Positions 48,001 to 58,737 of a stretch of 64,000 nucleotides of DNA are shown here, in pieces; position 1 is the first letter of the stretch, and every line of letters begins with the position of its first letter. The stretch covers positions 12,558,471 to 12,622,470 of the forward strand of contig OY987247.1 of the NCBI GenBank assembly GCA_963920765.1, written 5' to 3'. Under the pieces are notes generated by a model that was not told the DNA's origin, ran no database searches, and saw only the letters and a program-made list of their open reading frames with translations. The DNA is from Ulota crispa (lineage: Eukaryota; Streptophyta; Bryopsida; Orthotrichales; Orthotrichaceae). A program made the translations under genes and the position numbers.

Positions 48001-50322
48001 GTTGTTTGCAACATTCCAAACTGGTGAAGTGACATTTTTGAACTTTGCCACCGCAATGTATCTATTGATGTTCACTCTTGTAGTTAAAAGAGCACAAAAA
48101 TTGGACAAATAATAGAAGAGTGGAAACACATCATTTGAATGGATATTGCTAAATCAAAATTTGGAAAAAACCAAGCTGTACAATGCAACTTGTTTGGCAT
48201 TAATTTTCAAAAGCAAACATACTTCCATTTTGGCTTGGAGCACCTTCCTTGATCAATAAGACCTTGCCCTTGGTTTTTATGCCACCTAGGCAGCTTGCCA
48301 TAGTAGACTTTGTACTTTAAAATGTTAGGCTAACAACATAGGACGTCACTTTTAGCAGTTCCCTAATTGGTCACCAGTTATAATGCGTTTTTTATTTGTC
48401 AAAAATTGTGACCAACTTTTCCAAAATTTGTAAAATGCTATGTTAGATGAAGAACATGGAGACGGAGATAGAGCACCGAGGGGTGACGTATAGCCAATGG
48501 AAAAGTACACACCAACATACCATGGACCCGAGAGGCTGGCACCCCCTTACATTTGATGCTGCCAAAACAACCTTACAAGTTATCAAAAACATTAAGGTAT
48601 GTGATCTTCATTGAAGGCGTTTACACTAGTACAAAAAAACTTCATAAGTAGCAAATGTTTTGTTTGTGGGGTTGAAGCTCCCTACGAGGCACGCAAGTTC
48701 AAGTTTTGAGCAACAAATGAATGCAACTAAGTTTTATGCACACAAAAATTAGACTTTTTCATACATTTACATGTCAATAGATTCTCATGTATACCATGTT
48801 TCCCTATTCAAAAACTATCCAAGTCCATAAGTAATAATCCAAAAACTGCTTTAATTTGCAAAACATTGGAAAAAACATTGAAAATACATCTAAATCAACA
48901 TATGTAAGACAAAACATGGGAAACCTCAAGATATTTAGGAACATAAGAAGTCCACAATTTACATGAAAACTTTGTTAATAGTTAAATACATCATTCATGT
49001 TACTTTTTGTTTTTTTGGTTGACAACGTAGGTTGGAGTTTTTGAATCATTCTACTCCCGATGTAGTAAGCTTAAGATCCTACTTTAGGAACCCATTTGAC
49101 GTGCACTCGCATTCCATTTTTTGATGGCTTCACTACTCAGAAGCACCTGTCCATAAGAATTCACCAACATTTTACAAGTGCATTGTTTCACTAGCAACCA
49201 AGTTGAGGTGACACATATGTTGTATGCATCAAAACATCGCATTTAAATGTGACAATTTGTAAGCCTCATCAATCCCCCAATTCCAGTCATACAGATAATG
49301 GGATTTGGTTATTTACATGTAAAACCTCATTCCTGATGACAATGGATAGTTTCAATATGTTTCGAACTTTCGTTTTCACATTTGTCTCCATTTTGTGACC
49401 TTTTCTTAATTATGAAAGAAAATTTCACGTATGGTGTGTCACGTAGGGTTTTCAAGAATATAGTGTCCACCAGTCAGAAATTTAATTTTTGTTATCTTGC
49501 AAAAAAATGTTGACAAATTGATGATGATTTTTGAGGATGAAAAACTCTATGCTAAAGCCATGGTCAATGTGGATTAAGAAAACACAGGATCACTTTCATA
49601 AAATTGACAATGAATATGCCATAACTTTGGCACTCTTCAAACCCATAATCTGCATACGTCTTAATTTGTGAACTAAAATTAGATGTTTGCAAAGATATGC
49701 TTCACATCTTTTGCCAACTCAACCAAACTACCAGTTTTGCTGGCTCTTAGCCCAGTCTCAAAAGCTTTCTTTCTTTTTGTAACTTTTTCACCCGGCTCCT
49801 CTTTCCTCCTTTAGCACAGTATTTATTAATCTGGGAAAAAGAGGCGTCCTATTTTATTTTCCCCTCAAACCCAAAAATTTACTTTAAACTAGATTCGAAG
49901 ATATCAGATTCAGTCATAGCCACTAAGATTTTTTCCCTCACAAATTCATCCTCTTAGGTGAGGGCACGTGTACCCAAAAAAATTGCAAACTTGATTTGAG
50001 ATGATCACCTCAAAGTCCCAAAACATACTCTTTTTCCCAATTTAATGAATATGGTGTTCTTTTCCCTCTCTTTTTTCAAAAATCGAAGACACTATAGACA
50101 CGTGATACTCTATAATATAGATAGTTTGACTGTTTCATGTCTTATTCAAAAGAGTTTTATGTGGTGATGTAGGAAATCAAGGAGATCCATTTTGAGGCTG
50201 CATCAAGACGGGAGCCTTGTTGGGTGGGAAGCAAAGCACTTCCTTGCTACTTGTTTGCTAGAAAGTTCACCCGAGGTGCTGGTGTTCGCCTTCTGGAGCT
50301 GGCACCAGAGTTCCAGCACTGA
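39067..50322 (+). CDS. DUF266 / Core-2/I-branching (GT14-like) glycosyltransferase, BC10-like
   Basis: Predicted Golgi type II membrane glycosyltransferase; rice BC10 of this plant family affects cell-wall and arabinogalactan glycosylation. Ten exons join in phase: 39067-39459, 42513-42629, 42788-42888, 44594-44665, 45492-45573, 46467-46547, 47067-47102, 47205-47261, 48447-48596, 50173-50322, giving 412 residues. A single transmembrane segment lies at about 47-67 (MMMIVVVLGSAVLLAVAGLL). Family blocks follow in the usual order: KVAFLFLVRHQMALDFVWEHFF, less its last two residues; WGEASMLQAERLLLKEAL; NQRFILLSDSCVPIFSF; KWRKGSQWFML; HNCIPDEHYLQTLL; GVTYSQW; and CYLFARKFTRGAGVRLL near the C-terminus. 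Length is normal for the family. Later in-frame ATGs at 39103 and 39139 are likely alternative starts; 39139 (MKKKKSRQG) would give 388 residues with a shorter cytosolic tail. Introns 1, 5, 6 and 9 contain MITEs, and intron 3 a 430-bp duplication. No break is seen. Acceptor sugar and donor are unknown. Confidence 0.92.
39650..39878. mobile_element. CACTA-type end fragment in intron 1
   Basis: The right tip reads TTTTTCTTGTAGTG, the complement of the canonical plant CACTA tip CACTACAAGAAAAA. Phrases such as GTGTCAATTTGGACATTTTT occur twice (about 39667 and 39739), resembling subterminal repeats, and the tip-proximal GACTAAATGTG..CAAAATGACA (on the minus strand) is shared with 37269-37419. No matching left tip was found, so this is one end or a decayed MITE. 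Confidence 0.5.
40090..40318 (+). mobile_element. TTAA MITE family A, copy 3 (decayed ends), in intron 1
   Basis: The interior matches family A: AGTACAATACAAGGTATTTT, CTTGTATTTGGAA, ACATTTGAGATCAACAA, CTAGTGAGCTATTTGAGATC and GCAGTTGTACGGCAATGTG. The right end is GTTTAAGAG before TTAT. The left tip has decayed. It is non-coding. Confidence 0.65.
41942..42050. mobile_element. short CACTA-type MITE, family H, copy 1, in intron 1
   Basis: The left tip CACTAGTAGAAATATTGTG is followed by TTCACGGTGAC. The right side is decayed (TTTTTTTACCAGTATT). The tip is the same type as that of the 2.77-kb element at 29831. Two related short elements lie at 46688 and 56338. Confidence 0.45.
42130..42441. mobile_element. 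foldback MITE, family D, copy 2, in intron 1
   Basis: Complete copy with arms ATACCCTTGAAGTTTGCAAT and ATTGCAAACTTTAGGGGTAT, and the inner arms ACACAAATACCCTTGGATCA and GGTCCAGTGGCATTTGTG. The middle carries CCTTCATGACCAATGTTGAA, shared with copy 1. It sits about 70 bases upstream of the exon 2 acceptor. Confidence 0.75.
42960..44052 (+). repeat. stacked direct repeats in intron 3
   Basis: A repeat of about 110 bp containing AGTGAAGGCCAT, AGTCCCAAGTGCCCAT and AATATGAGAATAAGGG-like phrases occurs at about 42975 and 43093, with a partial third near 43200. It is followed by a roughly 430-bp direct duplication: 43223-43655 and 43656-44052 share TCTTGTGTGTAAAGGC-like starts, TTTGAAAATTTCA, CCCATCCT, AGACCCA, AAATCTTGTT-like phrases and AATATGTTT. 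Divergence is moderate. The phrase 'GTGTAAAG' marks unit borders. It is non-coding and probably local. Confidence 0.65.
46195..46265. mobile_element. 71-bp TTAA mini-element with family B-like ends, in intron 5
   Basis: Perfect TTAA lies on both sides (46191-46194, 46266-46269). The ends are TCCCTCATTGCCCAAG and GGCAATGACGAG, close to the ends of family B copy 3. Almost no interior remains, so it is either an internal deletion product or a solo pair of ends. Confidence 0.55.
46688..46817. mobile_element. short CACTA-type MITE, family H, copy 2, in intron 6
   Basis: The right tip is TTTTTCTACTAGTG, the complement of CACTAGTAGAAAAA. The left tip is GCTAGTAGGTACAACGTG. Subterminal GTGTCCACAACA and TGTGAACACA phrases are inverted relatives. 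Length is about 130 bp. It is non-coding. Confidence 0.6.
49825..50047 (+). mobile_element. MITE family G, copy 2, in intron 9
   Basis: It aligns with copies 3 and 4 throughout: TACTTTAAACTAGATTCGAA, GCCACTAAGATTTTTTCCCT, GTGAGGGCACGTGTACCC and GATCACCT. The right tip is TCTTTTTCCCAATTTAATG. The left tip has decayed to CTGGGAAAAAG. It lies 125 bases upstream of the last exon. Confidence 0.7.
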
Positions 50323-52109
50323 GTTTCCCATTTCTGATGAATGTAACTGCTTGATTAGGACATAACATTATTCATTTAGGTTTAAAAAAATTAATTGCAA
50401 AAGTATGGGAATTGGAAAGTTAATGGTATGAGCTGCACAAGGCTTTCAGAAACAGGAAGTGCCTAATAGTTGGTATATCCACTAGGTACCATGATTGTCA
50501 TCTTAGACTTTTTTTACTCAATTACAACGTCATGCTTGATCGTAGAAGGTAGATTCATAGGTAGTCAACTTTAAACGGGAAATTTATATTTGGATGCAAT
50601 CATCCATATCATCAATTATATCAAATTGACCTACGTCATTAACATGGCATAGATATTAGGGATCTTGAAGAGAATGCCAAAAAAAAAAAGACGTTGAGAT
50701 TTTGTGAGGTGTACAAGTATCTCGAAGCCGACTTGAAAATCACAATAATAGTGCATGGTTACTTCAAATTGCATACATATTTTGCACTTCAAACCATCAC
50801 TGTATCCTTCTTTTCTTCTCACCTTTTCTTGCCCATGTGAAAATGGCTCAAAAATACATCCATTTTTACAAACTGATTGACGTTCAATCTTTTAAAGAAC
50901 ACAACCATGTGCATGTGATAACTCTTCGTTGCAACTAGACCCTTGAAAGGACGATGCTATTTGGTGAGTGTAAAACAGTGAGCCGTGAGCCAAGATTTTT
51001 GTGAGCGAGAATTGATTTTGAGCTCAAAATCAGTGTAAAAACTAAAAAGTTAGCAAGTTTTAAGAGATGAAAGTTTAAAACGTATATTTATAGGATCATA
51101 TACTCATATGTACATAACTATTGGTGGAATTTATTATTTTGATATAAAATCTAGGCTCATGGCTCACAGATCCCCGCTCACGAAATAGCATTCCCCTACT
51201 ACACGTCTTCAACGTATTGTCACACCTGTCCTACTTGAGGGATACAACCCCCTTTTACTATGACAAAATACTGAATTACAACAGAAGTAAAAGGTACACA
51301 GGCGGTCCAGGGAGAGATTTGGAAGGTGTCCCGTACGTCGGATCCAGAACGACGTCCTGCGTCGTCACAAGAGCTGAAACGCTCACCATTATCAGTCCTT
51401 TCACTCCTCTCATTAATTGCCACACAACTCGCTCGCCCAGCTAAAACCTTCACAAAACACGAAGCCTTGAATGCCTCGGTCACTCCGTGTCGACATTCTT
51501 CGCACCACTACTCAAGATTGAGAAGGGTTTGCAATATATTTCAGAACTGACAAACACGAAAGTACCTCTATGATAGATAGATTGCTGAGATCAGTCTTTC
51601 GTTTTGATAGCAGTGTTTTTGAAGTTGAATTATAAGAGGGGCTCGAGCATCGAAAGACGGGGGACCGGATGAAGCTGGTGATCAGATCTATGCAGGGTCC
51701 AGGGTGGTGTAAGGAAATGGCAAAGTCCTTGTGTGGTGTTACGTGTTGAATCCAGATCAGATCAGATCGATATGAGTGGTGGCAGAATTGACGGGAGTTA
51801 GTGGTCGCAATCTGGGACTCAACTTGGAGTAGAGCAGCCAAGGTAAACTTACTAACTAGGCAAAGCTTCTGCTGAATTGGTAATGGAACATACTCGAGTA
51901 CTTGATAGATATAAGTCTATAACTGCGAGGAAAGGTAAACAGTTTTGATAGTTTCCTATAACGTCAATTCTGTTTTGTTACCACAGTTGTGCCATCATTC
52001 AATTACACTATGAAATCACCACATTCAACTAATTGGGAAATCCCAAGTTCCAAATGTAAAATTCTAGTTCCACTACTACTTGAAGTCAAATTTCAGTAAC
52101 GCCATATTC
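50323..52109. other. intergenic stretch between the glycosyltransferase and H1-like gene 1
   Basis: The first part is the AT-rich 3' flank of the glycosyltransferase. At about 51200-51850 the composition is balanced and several overlapping frames exist on both strands (51220-51483 minus, 51512-51841 minus, 51217-51444 plus). None shows a recognisable domain or consistent exon structure. It may be an old pseudogene or unique spacer. Confidence 0.35.
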
Positions 52110-52352
52110 ATTAAAATGGGAAAATGTTGGATACATTTTGTACCTCACCTTGATCCAAAAATGTCATCTTAAACTAGATTCGAAGGTATCAGATTCAATC
52201 TGAGCCACTAGGATTTTTTCCCTCGCAAATTTCTCCTTTTAAGTGAGGACACGTGTACCAAAAAAAAACGTTGAGCTCGGTTTAAGTGATCACCTAAGAC
52301 TTTCACCTCAAAATTTGAAAGTCCCAAAATGTACCGTTTTTCCCAAAATAAC
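52110..52352 (+). mobile_element. MITE family G, copy 3, upstream of H1-like gene 1
   Basis: The tips are TTAAAATGGGAAAA and TTTTTCCCAAAATAA. The interior CTTAAACTAGATTCGAAGGT, GCCACTAGGATTTTTTCCCT and GAGGACACGTGTACC matches copies 2 and 4. It lies about 315 bases before the ATG of the H1-like gene, in its likely promoter. Confidence 0.7.
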
Positions 52353-52618
52353 TAATATGGTGTTTCTAGAAACGGAGACTGCCATATACAGATTTTAGTT
52401 TCAGGAGCCAAGTGACAGTCTCCAAGACGACCAAGACTCCAATCTGTCAACATTGTTAAACATCCGCCATTGTAAAGAAAATGAATTCTTAAGCAACGAT
52501 AACGAGCATGTAGCTGTGACTTTTGATACCGAATATCGTACTGGAATACATCTTTCCTTTCTGTATGTGTGCTAGACATTGTTGCAAAGGACAAATCTCT
52601 GATGTCGGTACTGTATGG

Positions 52619-52662
52619 TGACGTGTCAGAAGAAGCGTCACCGGCTACCGGCTACCGGCTAC
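52619..52662 (+). promoter_or_regulatory. ACGT-core motif and CCGGCTA triplet before H1-like gene 1
   Basis: TGACGTGTCA at 52619-52628 is a near-palindrome with the ACGT core recognised by plant bZIP proteins. Three consecutive copies of CCGGCTA follow at 52641-52661, ending five bases before the ATG. The bZIP role is known for such cores in general; its use here is inference. Confidence 0.35.
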
Positions 52663-52666
52663 AAAC

Positions 52667-55490
52667 ATGAAAATGAGGGCACGGCGACGGACGTACCAGC
52701 TCCGTCGACGCAAACCGACCCGATGCAGCATCCGCAAGAAACCAGCCAAGAGGAATTCCAGTAGTCGTCGACCAGCGGTAGCAGCGGCGGCGCCGAAACC
52801 GACGTACTTCTCGTTGCTGGCGGACGTGGAGCAGGCGCTGAAAGTGGAGCACACGGAGGGCGCCAGCATGCAGAAGCTGAAGCATGACATGGAGCAGAAA
52901 TATGGAGGCAGGAAGTTTGATGCCGCCAGCACCAAAATGCTGCAGTCCGCGATGAAGCGGCTACGCAACCGTGGCCGCATCGCCAAAATCCACCCCAACT
53001 CCAGCCTCTTCAGGTTTCTTCGTTACCGCTTACCTTCTCCGGCTTCTTCCTCTTCTAGAAAATCCGTTTTACTGCACACTGCTTTTCCACCCAAAAAGTT
53101 TAAAACAAACATCTTTCATTTTGCAATGACATACTGTAGGTCTGTAACATGTCAATGACTTGTCACATGTCAAATACATGTCAATGGCGTGCCAAGTGGT
53201 TAATGACTACACATGTGGTTTCACGGTGTGTGCGGTTCAGTGCGACCAGTACAATATAGGGTATTTTTTTTGTATTTGGAATGGATCCACACCTCTACTA
53301 TATTTGAGATCAACAAAGAAGCTGGAGAATAGATCAATGCAATTCTAGTAAGGTACTTGAGATCCCAAATGAATATTTCTTATTGGTAGCAAATGACAAT
53401 TATACGTCAGCGTATATATTATGTCTTATGATTGTTCAAGGGTTTATCCTTAAAGGACAAGACTATCATAATATATAGTATGTATGCTGTTGTATAACTG
53501 GCATCTGCTACCAACATATAGCTTTAATTTGGGATCTTGACTACCTCATTAGAACAGCATTGATCTCTATCCTAACTTCTATCTTGATCTCAATGTAATA
53601 AAGGTGTGGATGCATTCCAATTACAAGAAAAATACCTCATATTGTATTGGTCGCAAAGGGCTACCTTGTCCTTTAAGGGTTACGTGTGAATAAGGTAGGA
53701 CATCCAGAAACTCAACCATTTAAGCCTACTAAACTCATCAATGATAACAGTTATATTTGAAGGATAATGTCACTTGTTCCTAGATTGTGAACGCAATTAG
53801 AACCCAAGCAGTTTTTGAGCCTTCTACCTTAGAGGTTGCTGCAGGTTGCTTGTTCATTAGATTATGTAATTGTTGGCATGTGTACAATACATCACAAAAT
53901 GAATTCTTTTAGACTATTATCAGCGTACTTGGGACAATAAATAACCACAGTGATGAGGAGAAATTTTAATGACAATAGTACGTCTTTCCTGTGCTTTGCA
54001 CCGTGTCACTTGTGATTTTTTTCCTCTTTCCAATGTGTGTCACTACCACAGTACCAGTCTACCGCCTTCTCCCTTTCTTTACTTTTGTTTTATTGCCTAA
54101 GTTTCCATTCCCTCCTCCCTCGAATTTCTTTGTCACATTTCACCCTCCTATTCCCTAGTTTTCCTCTCTCTCCCTCTATGAATTTCAAATTTTTGTTGAC
54201 AGGCAAACACTTAATGCATTATAATATCAATAAATATGTTGCACAATGTTTGGGGATTTGACAATCAATATATTGCAAGCCAATGATAATAACAACAAAG
54301 ATTTACTTAAAATGTGTTATTTGTTAAATTGGGAAAAACGTAGGTACCATTTTGTATTTCACCTGAAACCCAAAAAGTTACCTTAAACCAGATTTAAAAG
54401 TATCAAATTTAGTCTGAGTCACTAAGGTTTTTTCTCTCGCAAATTCCTTCTCTCAAGTGAGGGCACATGTACCCAAAAAAACACTGTGAGTTCAAATTTG
54501 GGTGATCACCTGAATTCTTGAAAGTCCCAAAATGTACTGTTTTTCCCAATTTAACAAATGACTCGTTTTAACCTTTGAAAGTTGAAACTACAAGATAAAA
54601 ACAATTCAATTTTCCAAAGAAAATGAACGTTTAAGTTCAATACAGATTGAGGTGATATGTGGAGTCTGCATATGCAAACTGGTTGAATGTTGGAAATGAC
54701 GGATAATGTTAACAAAAGAAGTTAACGATATACCGGTATGTGCATCTTTTAGAACTAGGCTTGTGCCCTATCCAAGGATCTCTGGTTATAGATTGTCAAA
54801 TGCTTTTGCCTTTTGGCGTGGCTTTTCTTTTCAATTTTTGAACAAAGACACAAATTTATTTCAACATGGCAATTTTCCCGGCTAGCCTTCATTAAATTTT
54901 GATTTTCAAAAAAGATAAACTTCAAGATATGAGGAAATTTTTTGGACTAACAAAAAAAAATGGATTGTTCCAGGTTCACACCTCCTGTGGTACCCAGTAA
55001 CTACAACTTCTTTGGCCCCGGCTCAACGGCAGCAGCAGGGCAGAAGCCAATAAGCATGTCAGGGTCGATAACCCCTTCAAGGTCCGGGACGGCATCTGGG
55101 TCGAGATCCGGGTCAAGATCCGTGCCAATGTCGGGGTCGAGATCCGGGTCAAGATCCGTGCCAATGTCGGGGTCGAGGTCAAAGTCAAGGTCGAGATCGA
55201 GGTCCGGTTTGAGGTCCAGGTCAATGTCGAGGTCCGGGTTGAGGTCCAGGTTAATGTCGAGGTCCGGGTTGAGGTCCAGGTTAATGTCGAGGTCCGGGTT
55301 GGGGATGAGCTCAACGACGTCGATGTCCTCATGGCGGTCGTCTCCATCAAATTCCAATAGGAAGCCTCCGTCCAGGGCTTTGAGCGTTCGGAAGCCGGTG
55401 TCGTGCCAAGAGATCAAGGGCGCCGGCTCCAAGAAGACGGTAAAATACATTCTTTTCATCCTCTTGGTTGGATTTTCATACATTTATTAG
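52667..55490 (+). CDS. linker-histone H1-like protein with arginine-rich N-terminus, gene 1
   Basis: Chromatin protein with an H15 (winged-helix) linker-histone domain. Exon 1 (52667-53013) and exon 2 (54974-55490) join in phase through AG|G, giving 287 residues. Residues 1-35 (MKMRARRRTYQLRRRKPTRC onward) hold 12 Arg and 5 Lys. The globular domain spans about 45-115 (PTYFSLLADVEQAL, GASMQKLKHDMEQKY, LQSAMKRLRNRGRIAKI). The tail is rich in Ser-Arg, with 12- and 10-residue repeats. The junction is supported by paralog gene 2, where KYRFNAPKVV continues uninterrupted as SLFRFTPPVV does here after splicing. A possible donor at 55440 (AAGACG|GTAAAA) would remove the odd hydrophobic ending YILFILLVGFSYIY, so a third exon is possible. 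In Marchantia, sperm protamines are cut from H1 precursors; the Arg-rich start suggests a similar role, but this is inference. An ordinary variant H1 is the alternative. Confidence 0.82.
53236..53442 (+). mobile_element. TTAA MITE family A, copy 4, in the H1-like intron
   Basis: It has the family A interior (AGTACAATATAGGGTATTTT, TATTTGAGATCAACAAAGAA, TTATACGTCAGCGTATATAT) and ends GTTCAAGGG at a TTTA (53443-53446) that is shared with the next copy. The left tip is poorly preserved. Confidence 0.65.
53447..53679 (-). mobile_element. TTAA MITE family A, copy 5, in the H1-like intron
   Basis: It starts TCCTTAAAGGACAAG directly after the TTTA shared with copy 4 and ends CTTGTCCTTTAAGGG before TTAC. 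The 14-base ends are inverted repeats. Its orientation is opposite to copy 4. It is non-coding. Confidence 0.75.
54323..54555 (+). mobile_element. MITE family G, copy 4, in the H1-like intron
   Basis: Best-preserved tips of the family: GTTAAATTGGGAAAAAC and GTTTTTCCCAATTTAAC are perfect inverted repeats of 17 bases. The interior matches copies 2 and 3. It is non-coding. Confidence 0.8.
55098..55299 (+). repeat. coding tandem repeats in H1-like exon 2 (36-bp then 30-bp units)
   Basis: Two near-identical 36-bp units (SGSRSGSRSVPM) are followed by a transition segment and three 30-bp units (SGLRSRLMSR). The units are related to one another (GGGTCGAGATCC and GAGGTCCAGG cores). The opposite strand is also open for 160 codons across this repeat, reading an acidic DLDINLDLNP pattern. 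The plus-strand frame is preferred because it splices in phase to the H1 domain exon. Confidence 0.8.
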
Positions 55491-56337
55491 AGCTTGGCCC
55501 TTGCTAAGCTACGCATTCATTATTAAAATCAATACTTTAAATTAGGTTATTTGTTTGGATGTTTGTCACATTGAGATCTCTCGGACTGTGTGTCCCCTGT
55601 CGCATTCTTGTTACCATCATAATGCTCTTAGCAAGAAGGGGTGCATGGGCTTGGTTTCTTGGCATTTGGGTTTACAGTGGGAAATTTATTAAATTTCAAA
55701 AAAATTCTAGATTAAAAATTTAGAGAATTAGTTTTCCTTTTATTTTGGTGGCGTTCTTGGTATTGTCAAAAAACTCTTGCCAAGGAGGGGTGCACTTGAT
55801 GAAAATTGGGCCAACAGCATAGAGCCACACTAGTTGTTTGTGAAATTTAAAAGTGTTTCAATGTAACAAATGTTTCTAATCATTTGGTAATAACAACATA
55901 AAAGTAAATTTATGAAAGTTCAAAGCTCCTCAAAATGCCAATACTTTGAAAAGCAATGAAATGTGAAGTGCAAAGAAGAAATTGAATAACAACTTTTTTA
56001 ATACCAATATGTGAACCCTCTCTAATATCACCTCAACTTCAACAATTATTTTCTCATGATATTCTATAATATCATTGAGACTAAAGATGTGATATTACAA
56101 ATGTTAAATGTGATTTTAAAGAGGCAATATAGTTTTAATATTATGATATTAAAGACTGAAATTTTGATATTATAGAAGTCAAGATGTGATACTAAGAGGG
56201 TCACTATGATTTTAGTAATATGATATGACTTATTTCATCCAAAATTTTAGGCTACAAGATTGAAGTAATAGTTATAATGATTAGTACCAATTTTTCTCAA
56301 TGAAACCATTTAGAAATTTACTTCAACAATGCAACTT

Positions 56338-56452
56338 AGGCAAAAGTAGCAACGTGTCCACAATGACTTCCAAATTTGTCCACATTAAAAATTGTTAACA
56401 GTGAATCATTTATAAATTGCAAAGTCATTGCACTTAAATTTTTATACTAGAG
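56338..56452. mobile_element. short CACTA-type MITE, family H, copy 3
   Basis: The left side AAAAGTAGCAACGTGTCCAC closely matches family H copy 2. The right side TTTTTATACTAGAG is a decayed complement of the CACTAGTAGAAAA tip. Length is about 115 bp and it is non-coding. Confidence 0.45.
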
Positions 56453-56614
56453 CAAGCGAGCTTAATGGAATTATGAGAAACCTATTACTATCCATAAAAC
56501 AATTTTATCCTCTATTTGTGCTCTAGAATAGCACCAACAGTACACGAGGGTGAGATTGAACGTTGGATATTAGTAGGTAACTAGGCATGTTTATCTTCAA
56601 GGAAAGTTTCATTA

Positions 56615-56928
56615 CAAGGGATTTGGACCCTCAAAGAGGCCCCTTCCCGCAAATTTATGGGAATTTTAGGAACACCTTCCACATGAGCAGTCTGTCGTAG
56701 GCCAAGTTGGCAATAGGGCAACCATGTTAACCTGTATTATTTTATTATTTATTATTTAAAAAAATAAAATCAAAATCAAAATTTTTATTATTTCTATCTA
56801 AGACTTTTTTTTATTTTTCTTATTTTTCTTTTCTTTTTTAATTAATTTTTTTGACAACTAGTAGGGGTTGGTTCCCAACATCGGGAATAGAAAAACTCAA
56901 AGCTCCTTTGGGGGTCCAAATCCCTTGT
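56615..56928. mobile_element. TA-flanked MITE, 314 bp
   Basis: Inverted ends CAAGGGATTTGGACCC and GGGTCCAAATCCCTTG match perfectly for 16 bases and are flanked by TA on both sides. TA target duplication suggests the Tc1/mariner superfamily or a related group, although the tip is not the Stowaway tip. The interior is AT-rich and non-coding. It is a single copy in this window. Confidence 0.7.
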
Positions 56929-58737
56929 AGGCTACTTACAAATAAGTCCAAGTACTATTTGAGAAAAAATGGGAGAGTTTTTATTTTGTGAATTTCTAAA
57001 TAGTGAAGGTTTTAATGGCTATTAATGAGGTATTTCAAATTTCAAAAATGAGAATGACAATGCCACTTGAAATTGTACATTACAAACAATGGATATATTA
57101 TATTCTTGTTTAAACTACCAAATAAAGGTCATATATTGGTAGGGGTTACATCAATAACAAGGATTAAGATCTCATACAATATCACTTGGTGCTATAAATG
57201 ATGAGTTTATCTAATTTTGGACTATTTATGCAACTCTAAACTGTTTGTTAGGATATCTCTTAAAGCTATGTATAGGTCTCTAGCAGTTTTTTTTATATCT
57301 TTTATTAATCTTTCTTTTTATGCCAAACTATTACTTTTTAAACTTTGGACAAGCCAAAATCAATTAAATGATATTATTGATCTTTTTGTGAAAAACCAAT
57401 AGCAAAACTTGTTTGATCCTGCACTAGAATTAGAACCAAAAATCTCAAGATCAAATTGCATAATAGGTCAAAATATTTACATGCTCCATAACAACCTCAT
57501 CTTTGGATGGCATCCGTTTGGTGCATGCAGGTAATTCTTAAAAAGATGCACTTCTAAAGAAGTTGGACCTTCATAAATTCACATGATGAAGTAATGCTTG
57601 GAGATTTTGTAGCATAAGGCACAATGTTCTTGAATAAAGTTATACCGACACCTCCTAGAAGATGCTTGTTGCAAACAATACACCATATTTTTATCAATAA
57701 ATACACATTTTCAATTTCAGTAATTCTTTATTATATTTTCCCTCCAGCTCTTTTTTTTTTTTCATTTATTTTGTCAATATCTTTGTCACTCTAACGATTT
57801 CAAATAAGTTTACACTTAATTTCTTTTGAAATTATTATATTTGATTCAAGAAGGTTATGTTGGAGACAATAATTTTTTGGATGTTTATTATTGATGACGA
57901 TTGTTGCTAAAATTTGTGTATTCCATTAATGGTTCAAAATTCAAGGCTGGATTTAATTTGAAGAATTTGTTTACTTTAAAACCTTACAAGAGGCTATTCT
58001 CAAAACGAATCAAAAACTCAAGATTTCTTTAATAAGCTACGAAATGTTCTCACAAAAATTACCAAGAAGGTTTTTTTGATTGAAGTGACCTTACACGCAT
58101 CTTGAGCAAAGCTCTTTTCAAAAGATAAAAAAAGGAACTCGTTCATTCAGGAAGATAGTACTTTTAGGTGTTATTCTATTCAATAATTATGAAATATTTA
58201 TTAGTCTTCTGATTTTTTACAAACTTTCACACGATAAACAATCTCAAGATCTCCATACCTTGAACTACTGCTAACTGTGCACATTTTCATTTGAATAAAC
58301 TTTCTGTTGTATGTCTCATTTTTTTATAAAGAGATCTTGTGTAATACCTTTAGTAGGTTATAGCTCACACTATTGTGCTCATTGCATATGCTTATTTTCA
58401 TGAAGCACCACATCATATTCATAAGAGTGGCTTATATTTACATAGAGTGGCTTCACACTAGGAAGACTTCGTGAAAGCCTGAGGCAAGTTTCAAAGAAAC
58501 ATGAATGGTCTGGAGAATGTTCTCAAGCATTCATTAAAATCTATATTAATAATTGAATACCGTTCAGTTATTTATCAATCAATTAGGGTTGGGTATGACT
58601 AGGAGAGGGTTAGGCATGATTAGGATCAGAAAGCTATAAATGGGATAAAGTAAAATCACCTACGAGACATTAACAACATGTCACTGGCAATTGCATTGTT
58701 ACTAGCAGTTGCCCCACAACTTTCTCTTAACCAAAAG

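Larger units (their letters stand above)
55491..58737. other. gene-free stretch downstream of H1-like gene 1
   Basis: AT-rich DNA with short chance frames only. A run of phrases with GATATTA / TGATATTA at 56050-56230 is low-complexity. Apart from the small elements listed separately (56338, 56615), nothing is recognised. The 3' UTR, or a further exon, of the H1-like gene may lie in the first few hundred bases. Confidence 0.4.
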
